A DNA stretch of 45,884 nt from an uncultured Clostridia bacterium (GCA_944347775.1 CALVMT010000024.1:1-45884); one strand, 5' to 3'; shown: positions 14,916-22,989, counted from the stretch's first letter. The notes: generated by a model from the letters alone, not told the origin. A program made the numbers and translations.

Positions 14916-15398
14916 ATGGATCATGCCCGCGCGCAGATTCGCGCCATTTCCCTTGCCATCAATATCATCGATGGCGACTATACCCGTGCCGCAAAAAAGA
15001 TCGGCCTGCGGGAAAATGAACTTTCGCTTTTGTATGCGCTTGACGATGGCTTACCGCATTCACAAGCAGAGGTAAGCAAGCATTGGCTTATTCCCAAGAC
15101 AACGCTCAATTCTATTGTGCGTTCCTGTATTAAGAAAGGCTACATTACTTTGCTTTCCAAAGAACCTCACGGCAAGCAAAAGCAAATTTGCCTGACCAAA
15201 GCCGGGCAGGATTACGCAAGGCGTGCGCTGGATATTATCTATACTATTGAAAATGCTGCTTATGAGCAAACGCTTAAGCGCTTTTCCGCAGAGTTTGGCG
15301 ACGCATTATCCTATTTTGCGCAACAGCTTCATGCCCAAACCGAGCGCCTTATACAAGAGTCCGGAAAAACCCCTCCTCTCCACGGTAAATCTAATTAA
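14916..15398 (+). CDS. MarR-family transcriptional regulator
   Basis: 160 aa from ATG 14916 behind GGGAGGGG; the longer frame from 14781 would start upstream of the promoter. The winged helix-turn-helix covers about residues 30-95: ENELSLLYALDDGLPHSQAEVSKHWLIPKTTLNSIVRSCIKKGYI in pieces, then the wing LLSKEPHGKQKQICLTKAG. The C-terminal helices would form the dimer. Operators at 14840-14855 and 14870-14885 indicate autorepression. It is followed by a YitT gene at 16 bp and is divergent from the E2-like membrane gene, both likely targets. Confidence 0.9.
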   Translation: MDHARAQIRAISLAINIIDGDYTRAAKKIGLRENELSLLYALDDGLPHSQAEVSKHWLIPKTTLNSIVRSCIKKGYITLLSKEPHGKQKQICLTKAGQDYARRALDIIYTIENAAYEQTLKRFSAEFGDALSYFAQQLHAQTERLIQESGKTPPLHGKSN

Positions 15399-15413
15399 AA
15401 GGAGTTGTTACCC

Positions 15414-16112
15414 TTGTTACGCGATTTGCGCAGATTCTTGCGCGATCTCATGTCGTCCGTTCGTTTTTCGCACTGTTTGTTATCTTTTCTTTCAAGCGCG
15501 TTTATCGCGTTTGGTTTTTATCATGTCCACGCCGTCTCAAAAGTAACGGAAGGTGGTATCCTCGGCCTGACGTTATTGCTCGAGCATTGGTTTGGCATAT
15601 CCCCTGCCGTTTCCGGCTTAATCATGAATTTATTTTGTTATGCCCTTGGCTTTAAGCTGATTGGGCGGAAATTTCTTTTCTTTTCGTTGATCTCTTCTGC
15701 GAGTTTTGCTCTTTTTTATCGGATTAATGAGCTGTTTTTTTCTCCCTTCTGGCCGCAGCTTGCGGATATGCCGCTTTTTTCGGCGTTGCTTGGCGCGATT
15801 TTTGTTGGCGTCGGCGCAGGCATCTGCGTGCGTATCGGTGGCGCACCGAGTGGAGACGATGCTCTGGCCATGAGCCTTTCACACCTCACCCACTTGCCTA
15901 TCCAATGGGTATATTTTATTTGTGACCTCATTGTGCTTGGCCTTTCGGCAACATATCTGCCGCTTGATCGCCTGGTTTACTCATTGCTTACCGTACTTTT
16001 ATCCGGACAAATCATTGGGTTGATCCAACGTGTTTCCTTTTTTATGCATAAAAAGACTTCACAGAAGAAAAAAAATCCGCAGGAAGCAAAATTTCTTACG
16101 GATAGCCTTTAG
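15414..16112 (+). CDS. YitT-family membrane protein, short form without DUF2179
   Basis: About 232 aa from TTG 15414, which lies 9 bp after GGAG; the in-frame TTG at 15405 directly abuts it. The membrane domain has SKVTEGGILGLTLLLEHW (about 38-55) and a second motif VRIGGAPSGDDALAMSL (about 140-156), where paralogues have GASTGGMD. It ends after QRVSFFMHKKTSQ and lacks the C-terminal DUF2179 domain of the paralogues at 5069 and 9095. It is cotranscribed with marR and so probably induced by the ligand of that regulator. Confidence 0.85.
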   Translation: MLRDLRRFLRDLMSSVRFSHCLLSFLSSAFIAFGFYHVHAVSKVTEGGILGLTLLLEHWFGISPAVSGLIMNLFCYALGFKLIGRKFLFFSLISSASFALFYRINELFFSPFWPQLADMPLFSALLGAIFVGVGAGICVRIGGAPSGDDALAMSLSHLTHLPIQWVYFICDLIVLGLSATYLPLDRLVYSLLTVLLSGQIIGLIQRVSFFMHKKTSQKKKNPQEAKFLTDSL

Positions 16113-16139
16113 AAATAAAGATTAATCGCCAAAAAACTT

Positions 16140-16168
16140 AATCGGGGCAGTTCATGCCCCGATTTTTT
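16140..16168. terminator. Terminator of the marR-yitT operon
   Basis: AATCGGGGCA / TGCCCCGATT, 5-nt loop, then four further T. It overlaps the end of the convergent minus-strand gene and can act in both directions. Confidence 0.85.
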
Positions 16169-16640
16169 ATTCATGCCGCTTCGCGCAAAAATCACTTGAA
16201 GTCACTTTAAATACAGCAACACACTTTGTCATTTCTTCGCTGAAGGAAAAACTACGCCCGGTCTGATGCTGCATAATCGTATTGAGCGCCTGAGCCTTTT
16301 TTTCGTGATCTAAAATAAATTCGACCATACCGTTGCCAATTATGCTTAAAAACCGACAGGAATACGTGCAGGGATTGTGCTCGTCTTTGGCATAAACCGC
16401 GGCGTCGCAATCCATTTCAAAACAAACCCGCGGTGTTTTTTTTAGGGCATCTATTTTCCTGCCTTCTGCGGCGCTATGAAAATACAACTGGAGCATCCCC
16501 TGCTCATAAGTATACCCGAAATTCATTGGTACAAGATAAAGCCCCTGTTCATCCATCATGGCAAGTCGACAGATTTTACACTGTTTAGCGACGTTTAATA
16601 TATCAGAAATCTCAGTCAGCTGTCTGTCTTTTCTGCGCAT
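16167..16640 (-). CDS. Pyridoxamine 5'-phosphate oxidase-family flavoprotein
   Basis: 157 aa from ATG 16640, with GGAAGG upstream; the longer frame to 16715 runs into the preceding gene. The split-barrel flavin-binding fold is suggested by CRLAMMDEQGLYLVPMNFGY (about 20-39), LYFHSAAEGRKIDALKK (about 48-64), then VCFEMDC and CRFLSIIGNGMVEFI. The set matches the NimA-like/PNPOx-related group of flavin enzymes. These bind FMN and often reduce nitro compounds or act as antioxidants; the substrate is unknown. It starts 5 bp after the M24 peptidase stop, so the two form an operon. Confidence 0.85.
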   Translation of the reverse strand: MRRKDRQLTEISDILNVAKQCKICRLAMMDEQGLYLVPMNFGYTYEQGMLQLYFHSAAEGRKIDALKKTPRVCFEMDCDAAVYAKDEHNPCTYSCRFLSIIGNGMVEFILDHEKKAQALNTIMQHQTGRSFSFSEEMTKCVAVFKVTSSDFCAKRHE

Positions 16641-16645
16641 ATCTT

Positions 16646-17740
16646 TTAACCTTCCCTTCCTTTTTCCTCGCCCACGATCAGGATATCGCGGGAATAGCGG
16701 TTGAGCGTTTCGCATCCATCTGCCGTGACCAGCACTAAATCTTCAATGCGCACGCCAAATCTTCCCGAAAGGTATATCCCGGGTTCAATGCTAAAGACCA
16801 TTCCCTCTCGCACAATATCGCCATTTGCAGCACAAACTGAAGGTTCTTCATGCACGCTCAGCCCAATGCTGTGCCCAAGTCGATGGGTAAAATTATCGCC
16901 GTAGCCGCAGGAGGCAATATATTCCCTTGCCGCCGCATCGATATCGCAAAACCGTACACCCGGCTTTACGGCCTTCCGACCAAGGCGATTGGCCTCGCGG
17001 ACAATCTCATAGATTTTTTTCTGCTCATCGGTTATACCGCCAAAAAAGAAAGTGCGCGTCATATCTGCATTATAGCCGCCGGTAGCCTGCCCCGCATCGA
17101 TCAGGACAACGTCGCCTTTCTTAAGCGGCGTATCGCCGTTAACATGGTGCGGTTCAGCCGCACCCGGCCCAAACGCCACAAGCGGAGCCCATGCCTCCCC
17201 TACTTTTTTATATTCGCTAAGCAGCATATCCGCAAGTTCAAGCTCGCTCATCCCCTCGCGCAACATACTCGGAACCTTAGCAATCACCTCATCGTTAAGG
17301 CGAGAAGCAAGGCGCATCGCCTCCTGTTCAGCATCATCTTTTATCATGCGGGCCTGCTCAACGGCAAATGAACCGATTTTCGGCATAATATCCTTTCTTT
17401 GCTCCAACAATTCAATCAAAAACTGCGCATACAAAAACCGATCTATGCCAACCGGTCCGGCAGGAAGAAACGCCGCAAGACCTGCCGTCGCGATATCCGT
17501 ATCATCATGATAGACAACGCGGAACCCCTCTCCCGGGCAGATCGGAAAAAGCCGGTTGACAAACAACACCGCTTCCCCCTCTGCCGGAACAGCAAGCGCA
17601 ATCAGCCGTTCACCCACATGCGCCACATGGCGGTTAATAAGATACCCTATAGAGACAGGATCCGAAACGATGGTTACTCTCAGATTTGCCCGTCGAAGAG
17701 CTTCACGAACTTTTTTCATCCGTGCACAGTATATATCCAT
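16646..17740 (-). CDS. M24-family aminopeptidase (Xaa-Pro type)
   Basis: 364 aa from ATG 17740 behind GGAGG. It has an N-terminal creatinase-like domain of about 120 residues and a C-terminal pita-bread peptidase domain. All five metal ligands are visible: Asp in VLIDAGQATGGYN, Asp in ADMTRTFFFG, His in HRLGHSIGLSVHEEP, Glu in FSIEPGIYL and Glu in VRIEDLVLV. Such enzymes remove N-terminal residues before proline using manganese or cobalt. It heads a two-gene unit with the flavoprotein downstream. Length and motifs are normal. Confidence 0.92.
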   Translation of the reverse strand: MDIYCARMKKVREALRRANLRVTIVSDPVSIGYLINRHVAHVGERLIALAVPAEGEAVLFVNRLFPICPGEGFRVVYHDDTDIATAGLAAFLPAGPVGIDRFLYAQFLIELLEQRKDIMPKIGSFAVEQARMIKDDAEQEAMRLASRLNDEVIAKVPSMLREGMSELELADMLLSEYKKVGEAWAPLVAFGPGAAEPHHVNGDTPLKKGDVVLIDAGQATGGYNADMTRTFFFGGITDEQKKIYEIVREANRLGRKAVKPGVRFCDIDAAAREYIASCGYGDNFTHRLGHSIGLSVHEEPSVCAANGDIVREGMVFSIEPGIYLSGRFGVRIEDLVLVTADGCETLNRYSRDILIVGEEKGREG

Positions 17741-17805
17741 GACTTTTCCTCCGTTTTTTTCTCCACTATAACACACTTTTGCCTGTTTTGCCTACCCCGG
17801 CCAGC

Positions 17806-17844
17806 AAAAAAAGCGGCGCTCGCAAAAACCGAGCTGCCGCTTTT
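17806..17844 (-). terminator. Terminator of the copper operon
   Basis: AAGCGGC-GCTCG pairs with CGAGC-T-GCCGCTT (one bulged T, 7-nt loop). On the minus strand it ends in seven T, 8 bp after the copA stop. Confidence 0.85.
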
Positions 17845-17852
17845 GGACTCTC

Positions 17853-18056
17853 TCAACCGACATAGGTATAGCCGGCTTCTTCAATTGCTTTTTTGATGAT
17901 TTCGTCTGAAATTTCCTCCTGCGAGGTTACTACTGCTTTTTTCTCTTCCAGGCTCACCTCTACATGAGCTACGCCATTCAGCGCTTCCAGCGCTTTTTTG
18001 ACGTGAGCAACGCAGTTTTGACACATCATCCCTTCTACTTTGATTACTTTAACCAT
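17853..18056 (-). CDS. copZ: Possible separately translated copper chaperone CopZ, inside copA
   Basis: The last 67 codons of the copA frame begin at an ATG (18056) with an excellent ribosome binding site, AAGGAGGA, about 6 bp upstream. The peptide starts MVKVIKVEGMMCQNCVAHV and is a complete heavy-metal-associated domain of normal CopZ length, carrying the MxCxxC metal site. The simplest reading is that a separate copZ gene became joined in frame to copA by loss of the copA stop, while its own start site was kept. Free CopZ and a CopA-CopZ fusion could both be made. Not proven from sequence. Confidence 0.5.
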   Translation of the reverse strand: MVKVIKVEGMMCQNCVAHVKKALEALNGVAHVEVSLEEKKAVVTSQEEISDEIIKKAIEEAGYTYVG

Positions 18057-20459
18057 ATATTCTCCTCCTTGCTTATGCTGAACAGAACAACAATCCTGCT
18101 CCATCGCATTTCCACCATCTGTTTCCTGCTCTTTCCGAATGCAGGCGCAACTTATTTTTTCCTCATCTGCCTGTTTTACTTTGTTTTTACCACGTTCTTT
18201 TATGCGCAGGCGAAGCGCATTGGAAACAACAAACACCGAACTAAAGCTCATTGCCGCTGAACCAAGCATCGGTGAAAGCTTAATCCCAAAAGCAGGATAA
18301 AGCGCACCTGCCGCAATGGGAATACCGATTATATTATAGAAAAACGCCCAAAACAGATTCTGCCTGATGATCCGCATCGTTTTTCTTCCCAGTGCAATAG
18401 CCGAAACAGCATCGCGGATATCGTTTTTAATTAATACAACCTGCGCACTGTCGATTGCGATATCCGTCCCCGCACCTACTGCAAGCCCAACATCCGCTTC
18501 CGTAAGCGCCGGCGCATCATTGATCCCGTCACCGATCATTGCAACAACATGCCCTTCCTGCCGCAGTTTTTCAATAACGGCATGTTTTTGCCCAGGCAAG
18601 ACATCAGATATTACTTTTTCAATACCCAGTTGTCGCCTTACCGCTTCCGCTGTTCTCGCATTATCACCTGTCAGCATAATGGCGTGCACACCCATTTTTT
18701 TGAGTGCGGAAATTGCCTGCTTACTCGTTGGCTTAACTAAATCCGCCGCACTGATCAGCCCTGCCGCCTTCCCGTCAACTGCAAAATAAAGGGGGGTTTT
18801 CCCTTCACTTGCAAGCTGTTCCGCTATTTCACGCAAATCGCCGATCTCTACACCGTTCTCTTCAAGAAATGCCGCGTTGCCGCCAAGACAATGCTTTTTC
18901 TTCACATTTCCGCTGATTCCGCGCCCCGGAACAACACGGAAATCTTCGGCTTCTTCATAATCTGTACCCTGCGCCTTAGCATAACGCAAAACGGCATCGG
19001 CAAGTGGGTGTGCGGAAGGCTTTTCAAGAGCCGAAGCAATTTGTAACAGTTCTTCTTTTGACATATCCCCCGCTGCAATCACATCAGTTACTTCAGGTCT
19101 ACCTTGCGTAAGCGTCCCCGTCTTATCCAGAACAACAGTGTCTACCTTTGCCAAATGCTCAATGGCTTCTGCCGACTTAATCAGAATACCCCGGCTTGCG
19201 CCTGCACCCGTTGCTGCCATAATCGCTACCGGCGTCGCCAGCCCAAGTGCGCATGGGCAGGAGATGACCAGCACCGCAATTGCACAGTTAAATGCAAATT
19301 CGAACCCGCTTCCAAATATAAGCCATAAAAAAAGCGTCAAAACGGATATTCCCATCACCACCGGGACAAATATCCCCGCGATGCGGTCGGCCAGACGGGA
19401 AATTGGCGCCTTTGACGCTGCCGCCTGTTCGACAAGCGCGATGATACCGGAAATTGCCGTATCCTCGCCTACTTTATCCGCTCGCATTTTAAAATAACCT
19501 GCCTGATTAATACATGCCGCGGCAACACTGTCGCCCTTTATCTTCTCTTCGGGGACAGATTCTCCCGTCAATGCGGATGCATCAACCGCGCCGTGGCCTT
19601 CGATAATTGTCCCGTCGGCAGGAATACTTTCCCCCGCACGTACAACAAGGATATCTCCGACCGCAATCTGTTCGGCTGGTATTTCAATTTCCTGCCCGTC
19701 GCGCAATAAGTGAGCCGTTTTGGGGGCCAGGTTCATCAGTTTACTGATCGCCTCGGTAGTTTTTCCGCGCGAACGCGCTTCAAGATACTTACCGAGCGAA
19801 ATCAGAGTAAGGATCATGCCGGATGCTTCAAAATATAGATCATGCATATAAGTCTGTACAACCGCCGTCTGCCCATGCCCCAAAGCCCAGGCCATACGAA
19901 AAATAGCAAAAACACCATACACAAAGGCTGAACCCGACCCAACAGCAATAAGCGTATCCATATTGGGAGCGCCATGAAAAAGTTTGTTAAACCCGCTCGA
20001 AAAATACTGCCGATTTAAATACAAAATAGGCAGCAGCAACAAAAACTGCGTAAAGGCAAAGACAACACTGTTTTCCACGCCGCCAAACAACTTATGCATA
20101 AACGATGGCGCGCCCAACATATGATACATCGCCACATACATTAAAATCACAAGCAACACGCAGGAAATCACAAGGCGTTTTTTTGCTTTCTCGCTTGCCT
20201 CATTTGCCAGATCTTCGGCATTTTTCTGATGCTTATCCGTCGCATTTTTGCTCTGTGCACCGTATCCTGCTTTTCTTACCGCCGCGACAATCTGGTCTGC
20301 AGAGACTTTACTTTCATCGAATTCCACGTCCATCGAATTGGTCAGCAGACTGACGTTTGCCTGTACCACACCGTCAAGCTTCTGCGTCGCTTTTTGTACA
20401 TGTGCGACGCATGCCGCGCATGTCATCCCCGTAATATCAAAACTTTGCTTTTTCATCAT
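17853..20459 (-). CDS. copA: Copper-exporting P1B-type ATPase CopA, fused at its C-terminus to a CopZ-like domain
   Basis: 868 aa from ATG 20459 (AAGGAG upstream). An N-terminal metal-binding domain has GMTCAACVAH (about 11-20). The P-type core has the Cu(I) transmembrane motif SCPCALG (about 410), phosphorylation site DKTGTLT, and GDGINDAPA in the hinge. After the last helices comes a Cys-containing linker (SCACIRKEQE, EQDCCSVQH) and then a second metal-binding domain, VEGMMCQNCVAHVKKAL, as the C-terminus. A C-terminal domain of this kind is not the usual CopA layout; see the internal CopZ entry. It exports Cu(I) and is controlled by the upstream CsoR. Confidence 0.93.
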   Translation of the reverse strand: MMKKQSFDITGMTCAACVAHVQKATQKLDGVVQANVSLLTNSMDVEFDESKVSADQIVAAVRKAGYGAQSKNATDKHQKNAEDLANEASEKAKKRLVISCVLLVILMYVAMYHMLGAPSFMHKLFGGVENSVVFAFTQFLLLLPILYLNRQYFSSGFNKLFHGAPNMDTLIAVGSGSAFVYGVFAIFRMAWALGHGQTAVVQTYMHDLYFEASGMILTLISLGKYLEARSRGKTTEAISKLMNLAPKTAHLLRDGQEIEIPAEQIAVGDILVVRAGESIPADGTIIEGHGAVDASALTGESVPEEKIKGDSVAAACINQAGYFKMRADKVGEDTAISGIIALVEQAAASKAPISRLADRIAGIFVPVVMGISVLTLFLWLIFGSGFEFAFNCAIAVLVISCPCALGLATPVAIMAATGAGASRGILIKSAEAIEHLAKVDTVVLDKTGTLTQGRPEVTDVIAAGDMSKEELLQIASALEKPSAHPLADAVLRYAKAQGTDYEEAEDFRVVPGRGISGNVKKKHCLGGNAAFLEENGVEIGDLREIAEQLASEGKTPLYFAVDGKAAGLISAADLVKPTSKQAISALKKMGVHAIMLTGDNARTAEAVRRQLGIEKVISDVLPGQKHAVIEKLRQEGHVVAMIGDGINDAPALTEADVGLAVGAGTDIAIDSAQVVLIKNDIRDAVSAIALGRKTMRIIRQNLFWAFFYNIIGIPIAAGALYPAFGIKLSPMLGSAAMSFSSVFVVSNALRLRIKERGKNKVKQADEEKISCACIRKEQETDGGNAMEQDCCSVQHKQGGEYMVKVIKVEGMMCQNCVAHVKKALEALNGVAHVEVSLEEKKAVVTSQEEISDEIIKKAIEEAGYTYVG

Positions 20460-20477
20460 GCCAAACTCCTTAAATCT

Positions 20478-20741
20478 TCATTTACACCTTGAAAAAAATC
20501 TCTTTTTTTCTGGAGCCGGCCGCTCATGAACGAAATCCACGCGATAACCCAGTTTCTCGATAGTCTGTTTTATCTCTTGCTCCGGAATCTGCCTCTCGCT
20601 TAAAATCACCGTCTGACCTTTTTGATGAGAAGAAGAGACTTTCTTTACCGCAAATGCGTTTCGTATCACATCATTTACATGACTCTCGCACATGCTGCAC
20701 ATCATTCCCTCTACCTCAACCGTAATTTCATACATTGCCAT
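20478..20741 (-). CDS. Heavy-metal-associated domain protein (CopZ-like)
   Basis: 87 aa from ATG 20741 behind AAGGAG. One ferredoxin-like metal-binding domain with VEGMMCSMCESHVNDVIR (MxCxxC at about residues 12-17) and a divergent second half, SERQIPEQEIKQTIEKLGYRV. The short basic tail ends KKRFFSRCK, with one further Cys. It lies 18 bp upstream of copA in the csoR operon. It probably carries Cu(I) to CopA, so the operon encodes two chaperone-type domains besides the N-terminal domain of CopA. Confidence 0.88.
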   Translation of the reverse strand: MAMYEITVEVEGMMCSMCESHVNDVIRNAFAVKKVSSSHQKGQTVILSERQIPEQEIKQTIEKLGYRVDFVHERPAPEKKRFFSRCK

Positions 20742-20841
20742 TTTACTCCTTCTTGCCATGCTGACGAATTGTATTTCACACTACCCATACCGCACAGATG
20801 ATGGATAGTCTGTACGTTTTGGCGCAATTCGATTCAATCCC

Positions 20842-21105
20842 TTATTTCATAATCTTATCCAAAAGCGCCATCAATTCGGTCATTTTTTCATGGCTATCTC
20901 CCGCCTGCACCGCATGCTCTACACATTTTTCCATATGCGCTTTTAAAATTTCCTTATTCGCCCGTGTAAGCACCGCCTGCGCCGCCAGAATTTGATTGGA
21001 AATATCAACACAGTAGCGGTCCTGCTCAATCATGCGTAAAATACCGTCGAGCTGTCCGCGCGCCGTTTTTACCAATTTTTCTACTTTCTTTTTATCTGCT
21101 TGCAT
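20842..21105 (-). CDS. csoR: Copper-sensing transcriptional repressor CsoR
   Basis: 87 aa all-helical repressor of the CsoR/RcnR family. The expected Cu(I) ligands are in order: Cys in DRYCVDISNQI (about 32), His in KAHMEKC (about 57) and Cys in the same motif (about 61). Cu(I) binding releases it from DNA. A GC-rich palindrome of the expected type lies just upstream of its own start. It heads the operon csoR - metal-binding protein - copA, although 100 bp without obvious features separate it from the next gene. Confidence 0.93.
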   Translation of the reverse strand: MQADKKKVEKLVKTARGQLDGILRMIEQDRYCVDISNQILAAQAVLTRANKEILKAHMEKCVEHAVQAGDSHEKMTELMALLDKIMK

Positions 21106-21117
21106 ATACTCTCCATA

Positions 21118-21134
21118 ATACCCCCAGGGGGTGT
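21118..21134. promoter_or_regulatory. CsoR operator
   Basis: The palindrome ACCCCC-A-GGGGGT (21120-21132) lies between the -10 box and the csoR start and has the G-tract form typical of CsoR sites. Confidence 0.85.
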
Positions 21135-21146
21135 GGGTGTATATAT

Positions 21147-21175
21147 AATATAATGCAGTAATTGATTTCTGTCAA
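21147..21175 (-). promoter_or_regulatory. Promoter of the csoR copper operon
   Basis: Minus strand: perfect TTGACA (21170-21175), 17-bp spacer, TATATT (21147-21152), followed at once by the CsoR operator. Confidence 0.85.
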
Positions 21176-21207
21176 GCGAATTTCAGGGTAAAAACATACA
21201 AAGTGCC

Positions 21208-21516
21208 TCAACCTAAAATGACAATACCATGTTCTGTTTCCTCACGATGCGTGCGATCCGAAGCATCCGGCGCCGCCTCAAGACCATATAAACCGCGCAC
21301 CACAAAGGTCATTTCTTTAAGTACCGAAGCCATCTCCTTAATCGCCTTGATATCCGCTTTATGTAAAACGGCTTCCTGGGGGCTCTCTGCGGATTTTGCA
21401 CTGTATACATACCGATAAAACTGCTGTTCATCCTGCAAAACGGTTTGTAGCATTTCCGTAAAGCGTACAGCTGCCTGTTGTAGTCCCTCTAATTTTTGTT
21501 TATCGCCTTTTTTCAT
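21208..21516 (-). CDS. Small protein of the phage-derived cluster, unknown function
   Basis: 102 aa, mostly charged helices (QKLEGLQQAAVRFTEMLQT, KAIKEMASVLKEMTFVVRGL) and a polar tail, HREETEHGIVILG. No family was recognised. It is the last of four closely spaced minus-strand genes whose upstream members look like phage replication genes. The helical, acidic character resembles small early phage proteins, but no function can be assigned. Confidence 0.65.
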   Translation of the reverse strand: MKKGDKQKLEGLQQAAVRFTEMLQTVLQDEQQFYRYVYSAKSAESPQEAVLHKADIKAIKEMASVLKEMTFVVRGLYGLEAAPDASDRTHREETEHGIVILG

Positions 21517-21546
21517 GATATATTCCTCTGATTTTGGAGCATAAGC

Positions 21547-21765
21547 TTACCCTTCATATTTAAGTTCCGCCGAGCTAGCCAAAGGGCAGCGGCGAAAATG
21601 ATAATGCGCACAAATTTCTTCCTGCCAGAGCTCTTTATCCGAAGGGCAGCGGAAACGAATTGTTGTCATACTGCCTTCCATACAACCCTCGCAGGTAAGC
21701 GAAAGGACGTTTTCCCGGATATAAAAAGGGCAAACGGTGTTTGCGCCACCTTTATAATTGCTCAT
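21547..21765 (-). CDS. Cys-rich small phage-type protein
   Basis: 72 aa. It opens NYKGGANTVCPFYIRE and carries Cys at CEGCMEG, RFRCPSD, EICAHYHFRRCPL: six to seven Cys plus His in zinc-finger-like spacing. Similar small proteins with an N-terminal KGG-x-NTxCPFY signature occur in early regions of Firmicutes prophages. Its start overlaps the end of the replication-protein gene by 4 bp, so the two are translationally coupled. The role is unknown; zinc binding is inferred from the Cys/His pattern. Confidence 0.7.
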   Translation of the reverse strand: MSNYKGGANTVCPFYIRENVLSLTCEGCMEGSMTTIRFRCPSDKELWQEEICAHYHFRRCPLASSAELKYEG

Positions 21766-22655
21766 CCTATCGCCTCCTTTACATATTTTGCCGCAGGATC
21801 CCCGATCAGCCGTAAAATCTGTTCATCGGTATATTTTCTCTCTGCTGTATCGGTATGGCAGCTCTCGCTGCCTGCATAAGCGGTTTCCTCCCATCGGCCG
21901 TCGGCTAACCAGTTTGCCGCTTTCGGGATATATCTTCCCCCTTCCTTTTTCCAGTTTTCACCCTGTTTTTGCCGTTTAAGCGCAGATAACAGTGTATCCA
22001 AAAATAAATATCCCCTTGCCTGTAAAAACGCTTCTCTAGCGCCGTTTTTATCTGCCTTTTTAGGATATTCTTTCCAAAACAGGGAAAACATCTCTTCTCT
22101 CTGTTGCGTTGCGACAGTTTCGGCTTCTCGCGTCGGATTGAGATTCGGATTGAGATTCATCTTCATATTCGGATTCATCTTCGGATTTGGATTGGATTCG
22201 GATTGGATTGGATTCAGGCCGCAATCTGCAACAGTTGACGACAATTGCGGGCAATTATTTTGATCCCGATTTTGCTCCTCCTGTTTATCATAGGCATGGC
22301 TTACCGCTTTCTTTGCCTCCTCCGGATCGGGCGGCGCGGGATATTTACTTCTCTGGTTGCGAATGCGTTGATGCTTCCCCCAACCCTGCATCTGAATATA
22401 CGGTTTTCCCTCCGCCTCGTAACATAAAATAAGCCCTTCCTGCGCCAGATGCTCTACTGCCGACTTGACGGCATTTTCACTGACGCTTCTGCGCGTAACA
22501 AACAAGCGCGAACATAAGACAGCAATCCGCCCATCCATACGGCCAAAATCATCGCAGTTTACAATCATCCGGACAAACACCGTTTCTTCAAACGGGCTTA
22601 ACCGGTCAAGCGTTTCGCTGGAACACCAGCTTTCCCGTATCAGACGATCAGGCAT
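21762..22655 (-). CDS. Phage replication initiation (replisome organizer/DnaD-like) protein
   Basis: 297 aa. The N-terminal ~110 residues resemble the winged-helix domain of phage replisome organizers: RLIRESWCSSETLDRLSP, FVRMIVNCDDFGRMDG, then LILCYEAEGKPYIQMQGW and HQRIRNQRSKYPAPP. The C-terminal part, FSLFWKEYPKKADKNGAREAF to RYIPKAANWLADGRWEE in pieces, is the familiar end of phage DnaD/helicase-loader proteins. A low-complexity linker rich in Asn, Pro, Lys and Met (about 150-180) joins them. ATG 22655 follows AGGAGG and overlaps a 37-codon ORF. No terminase, capsid or lysis genes adjoin, so this is a remnant or domesticated fragment. Confidence 0.8.
   Translation of the reverse strand: MPDRLIRESWCSSETLDRLSPFEETVFVRMIVNCDDFGRMDGRIAVLCSRLFVTRRSVSENAVKSAVEHLAQEGLILCYEAEGKPYIQMQGWGKHQRIRNQRSKYPAPPDPEEAKKAVSHAYDKQEEQNRDQNNCPQLSSTVADCGLNPIQSESNPNPKMNPNMKMNLNPNLNPTREAETVATQQREEMFSLFWKEYPKKADKNGAREAFLQARGYLFLDTLLSALKRQKQGENWKKEGGRYIPKAANWLADGRWEETAYAGSESCHTDTAERKYTDEQILRLIGDPAAKYVKEAIG
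22140..22210. repeat. Low-complexity hexamer-type repeat in the phage replication gene
   Basis: Imperfect copies of ATTCGGATT / GATTGGATT and related ATTCATCTTC units encode an Asn-Pro-Met-Lys-rich linker. It looks like slippage-prone sequence and may vary in length. Confidence 0.7.
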
Positions 22656-22761
22656 GTTTTTGTTCCTCCAAGTTCAAAAGTTTGTTTTGCCTCGAATTAA
22701 ACACGCGGTTACTAACAGCGTCGTTTCTTTTTTTATGTGTTTTACCATAAGCTGCTGCCAT
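22648..22761 (-). CDS. 37-aa leader ORF of the phage-derived operon
   Basis: ATG at 22761 with CAGGAGA upstream opens a frame of 37 codons beginning MAAAYGKTHKKRNDAVSNR and ending EEQKHA. Its TGA overlaps the ATG of the replication gene in the string ATGCCTGA, an arrangement that favours coupled translation. The peptide is basic and unlike a membrane or toxin peptide. Because of the good start site and overlap it is probably real, though very short. No function can be assigned. Confidence 0.5.
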   Translation of the reverse strand: MAAAYGKTHKKRNDAVSNRVFNSRQNKLLNLEEQKHA

Positions 22762-22795
22762 TGAAATTTTCTCCTGACCTTTCTCTTTTTTTTCT

Positions 22796-22825
22796 ATTGT
22801 AGCAAAGCGATGTTGCGCAAAACAA
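22796..22825 (-). promoter_or_regulatory. Probable promoter of the phage-derived operon
   Basis: Minus strand: TTGTTT (22820-22825), 18-bp spacer, TACAAT (22796-22801), 35 bp before the 37-aa ORF. Divergent from the promoter at 22876. Confidence 0.5.
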
Positions 22826-22875
22826 TAAACTTTACTATGTTCTTTTGCCTGAAAAAACGTACATCAACGTATTTT

Positions 22876-22904
22876 TTGCAAAATGCACATAAAGGCGGTA
22901 TAAT
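22876..22904 (+). promoter_or_regulatory. Promoter of the lipoprotein gene
   Basis: TTGCAA (22876-22881), 17-bp spacer, perfect TATAAT (22899-22904), 85 bp before the ATG at 22990. Confidence 0.7.
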
Positions 22905-22989
22905 AAGGTATATTTTTTTGGCATATCTGCAAAAAGCAGACTGTTGCCGCTGTAATTTATCATTAATCATCAGACCAAAGGAGTTTTTT

